This document shows, one piece after another, positions 63,032 to 64,000 of a DNA stretch of 64,000 nt. Origin of the DNA: Flavobacteriaceae bacterium (GTDB taxonomy: Bacteria > Bacteroidota > Bacteroidia > Flavobacteriales > Flavobacteriaceae); contig JAKMDI010000014.1 in the NCBI GenBank assembly GCA_022428005.1, positions 1 through 64,000 on the forward strand. The letters are read 5' to 3'. Under the pieces are notes generated by a model, which saw nothing but the letters and a program-made list of their open reading frames with translations, made no database searches and was not told the DNA's origin. Numbering within the stretch: position 1 is the first letter of the stretch; each line of letters begins with the position of its first letter. Both the position numbers and the translations under genes were made by a program.

Positions 63032-64000
63032 TCATTCAATATTTGAATTTGGAAGAAATATTTTTCCACTCGAGTGGTTCTCAGTAGCACCCGTTACACT
63101 CGAAAGACAGTTGTCTTCTCCCTGCCATCTGAGCAGTCCTAAAAAAGCAAAAATCAAAGCTTCCTTAAAATCAATGATGTCATTTGTTGGGATTACAATC
63201 TCACAGCGGGAACGCTTTTTTATTTCAGACATCAAAAAGGTGTTGTGGGTCCCCCCCCCTGTCACCAACACGCTCCCCTGGTGGGGGAGACATCTTGAAA
63301 TTTGTTCAGCAATGTGAAGGGTGTAAGTATGCAATAAGTCAGCGGTTGATGCATCGCTACATCCTTCAATGATTTTAAACACAAACTCCGCAACCCACTC
63401 AATACCCAAAGATTTTGGGTAGGGGGAAGAATAGAAATCTAACTGCTCCAGTTGGGCGAACAATTCAGGAATTAAAGACCCACGCGCTGCCAATTCTCCT
63501 CCGGCATCATAAGCCAAACCCTCCCGACTTGACAAGTTGTTCAGAACGGTGTTTACTGCACAAATATCATACGCAATAAGGGTTTCTCCCTCGAGCAGAC
63601 TTAAGTTGGAAAAACCTCCTAAATTGAGACAAGCGTCGTGTTGCCCAAACAGTGCAGCATCGCCAACGGGAACCAATGGAGCTCCCTGCCCCCCCAATTC
63701 CAAATCCTGAACACGAAAATCACACACCACAGGAAAAGCCGTATGATCGGCCAAGTCACTGAGATTACCTATTTGCAGCGTAATACCCTGCTCTGGCTGG
63801 TGGAAAACAGTATGACCATGAGAAGCGACAAAATCCAAAGTTTTAATTTTATTTTTTTTAATGAAATGATGTATAATCCCCCCCAAATAATCCGTATATT
63901 CACTATTCAAGAGATTGATTTCTGTTGGCGGCAGTTTTGTCGCATTGGAAAGCTTCATTCTCCAACCCTCATCGTAACCGATGGTTGCTGTAATTAATAT
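63032..64000 (-). CDS. anmK: Anhydro-N-acetylmuramic acid kinase, N-terminus outside window
   Basis: The open frame continues past the ORF-track Met (63958) to the window edge: upstream codons read ATIGYDEGWRM without a stop, so the start is beyond 64000. Visible are FVASHGHTVFHQPEQGITLQIG, CLNLGGFSNLS, VTGGGTHNTFLM and FKEALIFAFLGLLRWQGEDNCLSSVTGA, the C-terminal AnmK pattern; the GTMSGTSxDG P-loop lies outside. It phosphorylates recycled anhydroMurNAc. 322 codons are present of about 350-370. Confidence 0.93.
   Translation of the reverse strand: MLITATIGYDEGWRMKLSNATKLPPTEINLLNSEYTDYLGGIIHHFIKKNKIKTLDFVASHGHTVFHQPEQGITLQIGNLSDLADHTAFPVVCDFRVQDLELGGQGAPLVPVGDAALFGQHDACLNLGGFSNLSLLEGETLIAYDICAVNTVLNNLSSREGLAYDAGGELAARGSLIPELFAQLEQLDFYSSPYPKSLGIEWVAEFVFKIIEGCSDASTADLLHTYTLHIAEQISRCLPHQGSVLVTGGGTHNTFLMSEIKKRSRCEIVIPTNDIIDFKEALIFAFLGLLRWQGEDNCLSSVTGATENHSSGKIFLPNSNIE

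Noticed and set aside
1-64000. CRISPR arrays, insertion sequences, prophage or integrase genes
   Set aside because: No regularly spaced repeats, transposase, integrase or phage structural motifs were seen on either strand.

Overview
The window is a chromosomal segment of a Bacteroidota member, almost certainly a (probably marine) flavobacterium. The evidence is its low GC content, many TAnnTTTG -7 promoter elements typical of the phylum, a GldA gliding ABC ATPase, a DUF5103 type IX secretion plug protein, a Na+-translocating NADH:quinone reductase (NQR), flavobacterial lipoproteins and several TTG starts. I see no phage, insertion sequence, CRISPR array or rRNA. It is mostly housekeeping and biosynthesis, densely packed, with frequent 1-23 nt gene overlaps.

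Layout. 1-7.6 kb: an unclear fragment at the left edge, then a minus-strand NQR operon nqrABCDEF followed by a small conserved orphan gene and apbE, the flavin transferase expected to modify NqrB and NqrC. 7.8-12.5 kb: T9SS plug protein, apaG, rsmG (opposite strand), fatty-acid desaturase and an aspartate-type aminotransferase. 12.5-16.6 kb: a minus-strand aromatic amino acid operon (prephenate dehydratase, aminotransferase, prephenate dehydrogenase, DAHP synthase-chorismate mutase) preceded by a promoter, a Tyr/Phe-rich 21-codon leader peptide and mutually exclusive hairpins ending in an intrinsic terminator just before pheA: a complete transcription attenuator. 16.8-18.8 kb: Gfo/Idh/MocA oxidoreductase and gldA. 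18.8-28.7 kb: an eight-gene methionine/SAM operon (metK, metY, metX, osmC-like, metZ, split metH, metF) whose leader carries a SAM-II riboswitch with a readable start-site-sequestering expression platform.

28.7-43 kb: deoxynucleoside kinase, membrane pyrophosphatase, pdhB, bifunctional nuclease, thyA, PLP enzyme, folA, fabD, sugar aminotransferase, Kdo transferase waaA, alkaline phosphatase, a CotH-like protein, a four-segment membrane protein and a small ankyrin-like secreted protein. 43-54 kb: tRNA-Leu, M20 dipeptidase, hemW, ruvC, a lipoprotein, DUF456 protein, an orphan, an ECF sigma factor with a divergent Nramp-like transporter, lipA, lpxK, a Nif3-family protein and a coiled-coil protein whose zinc ribbon has lost its cysteines. 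54-64 kb: GH51 arabinofuranosidase, tRNA-Val, GH28-like protein, a DUF579 (plant glucuronoxylan methyltransferase-like) protein, folC, exbB-exbD-tonB, nhaD and the C-terminal part of anmK.

The strongest findings are the two cis-regulatory RNAs. The aromatic operon appears to be read according to Tyr/Phe-tRNA charging, and the entire methionine cycle according to SAM. Secondary findings are the NQR-linked orphan, the DUF579-like protein beside a GH28-like protein, and several family members lacking signature residues. All calls were made by eye from sequence; no database search was run.
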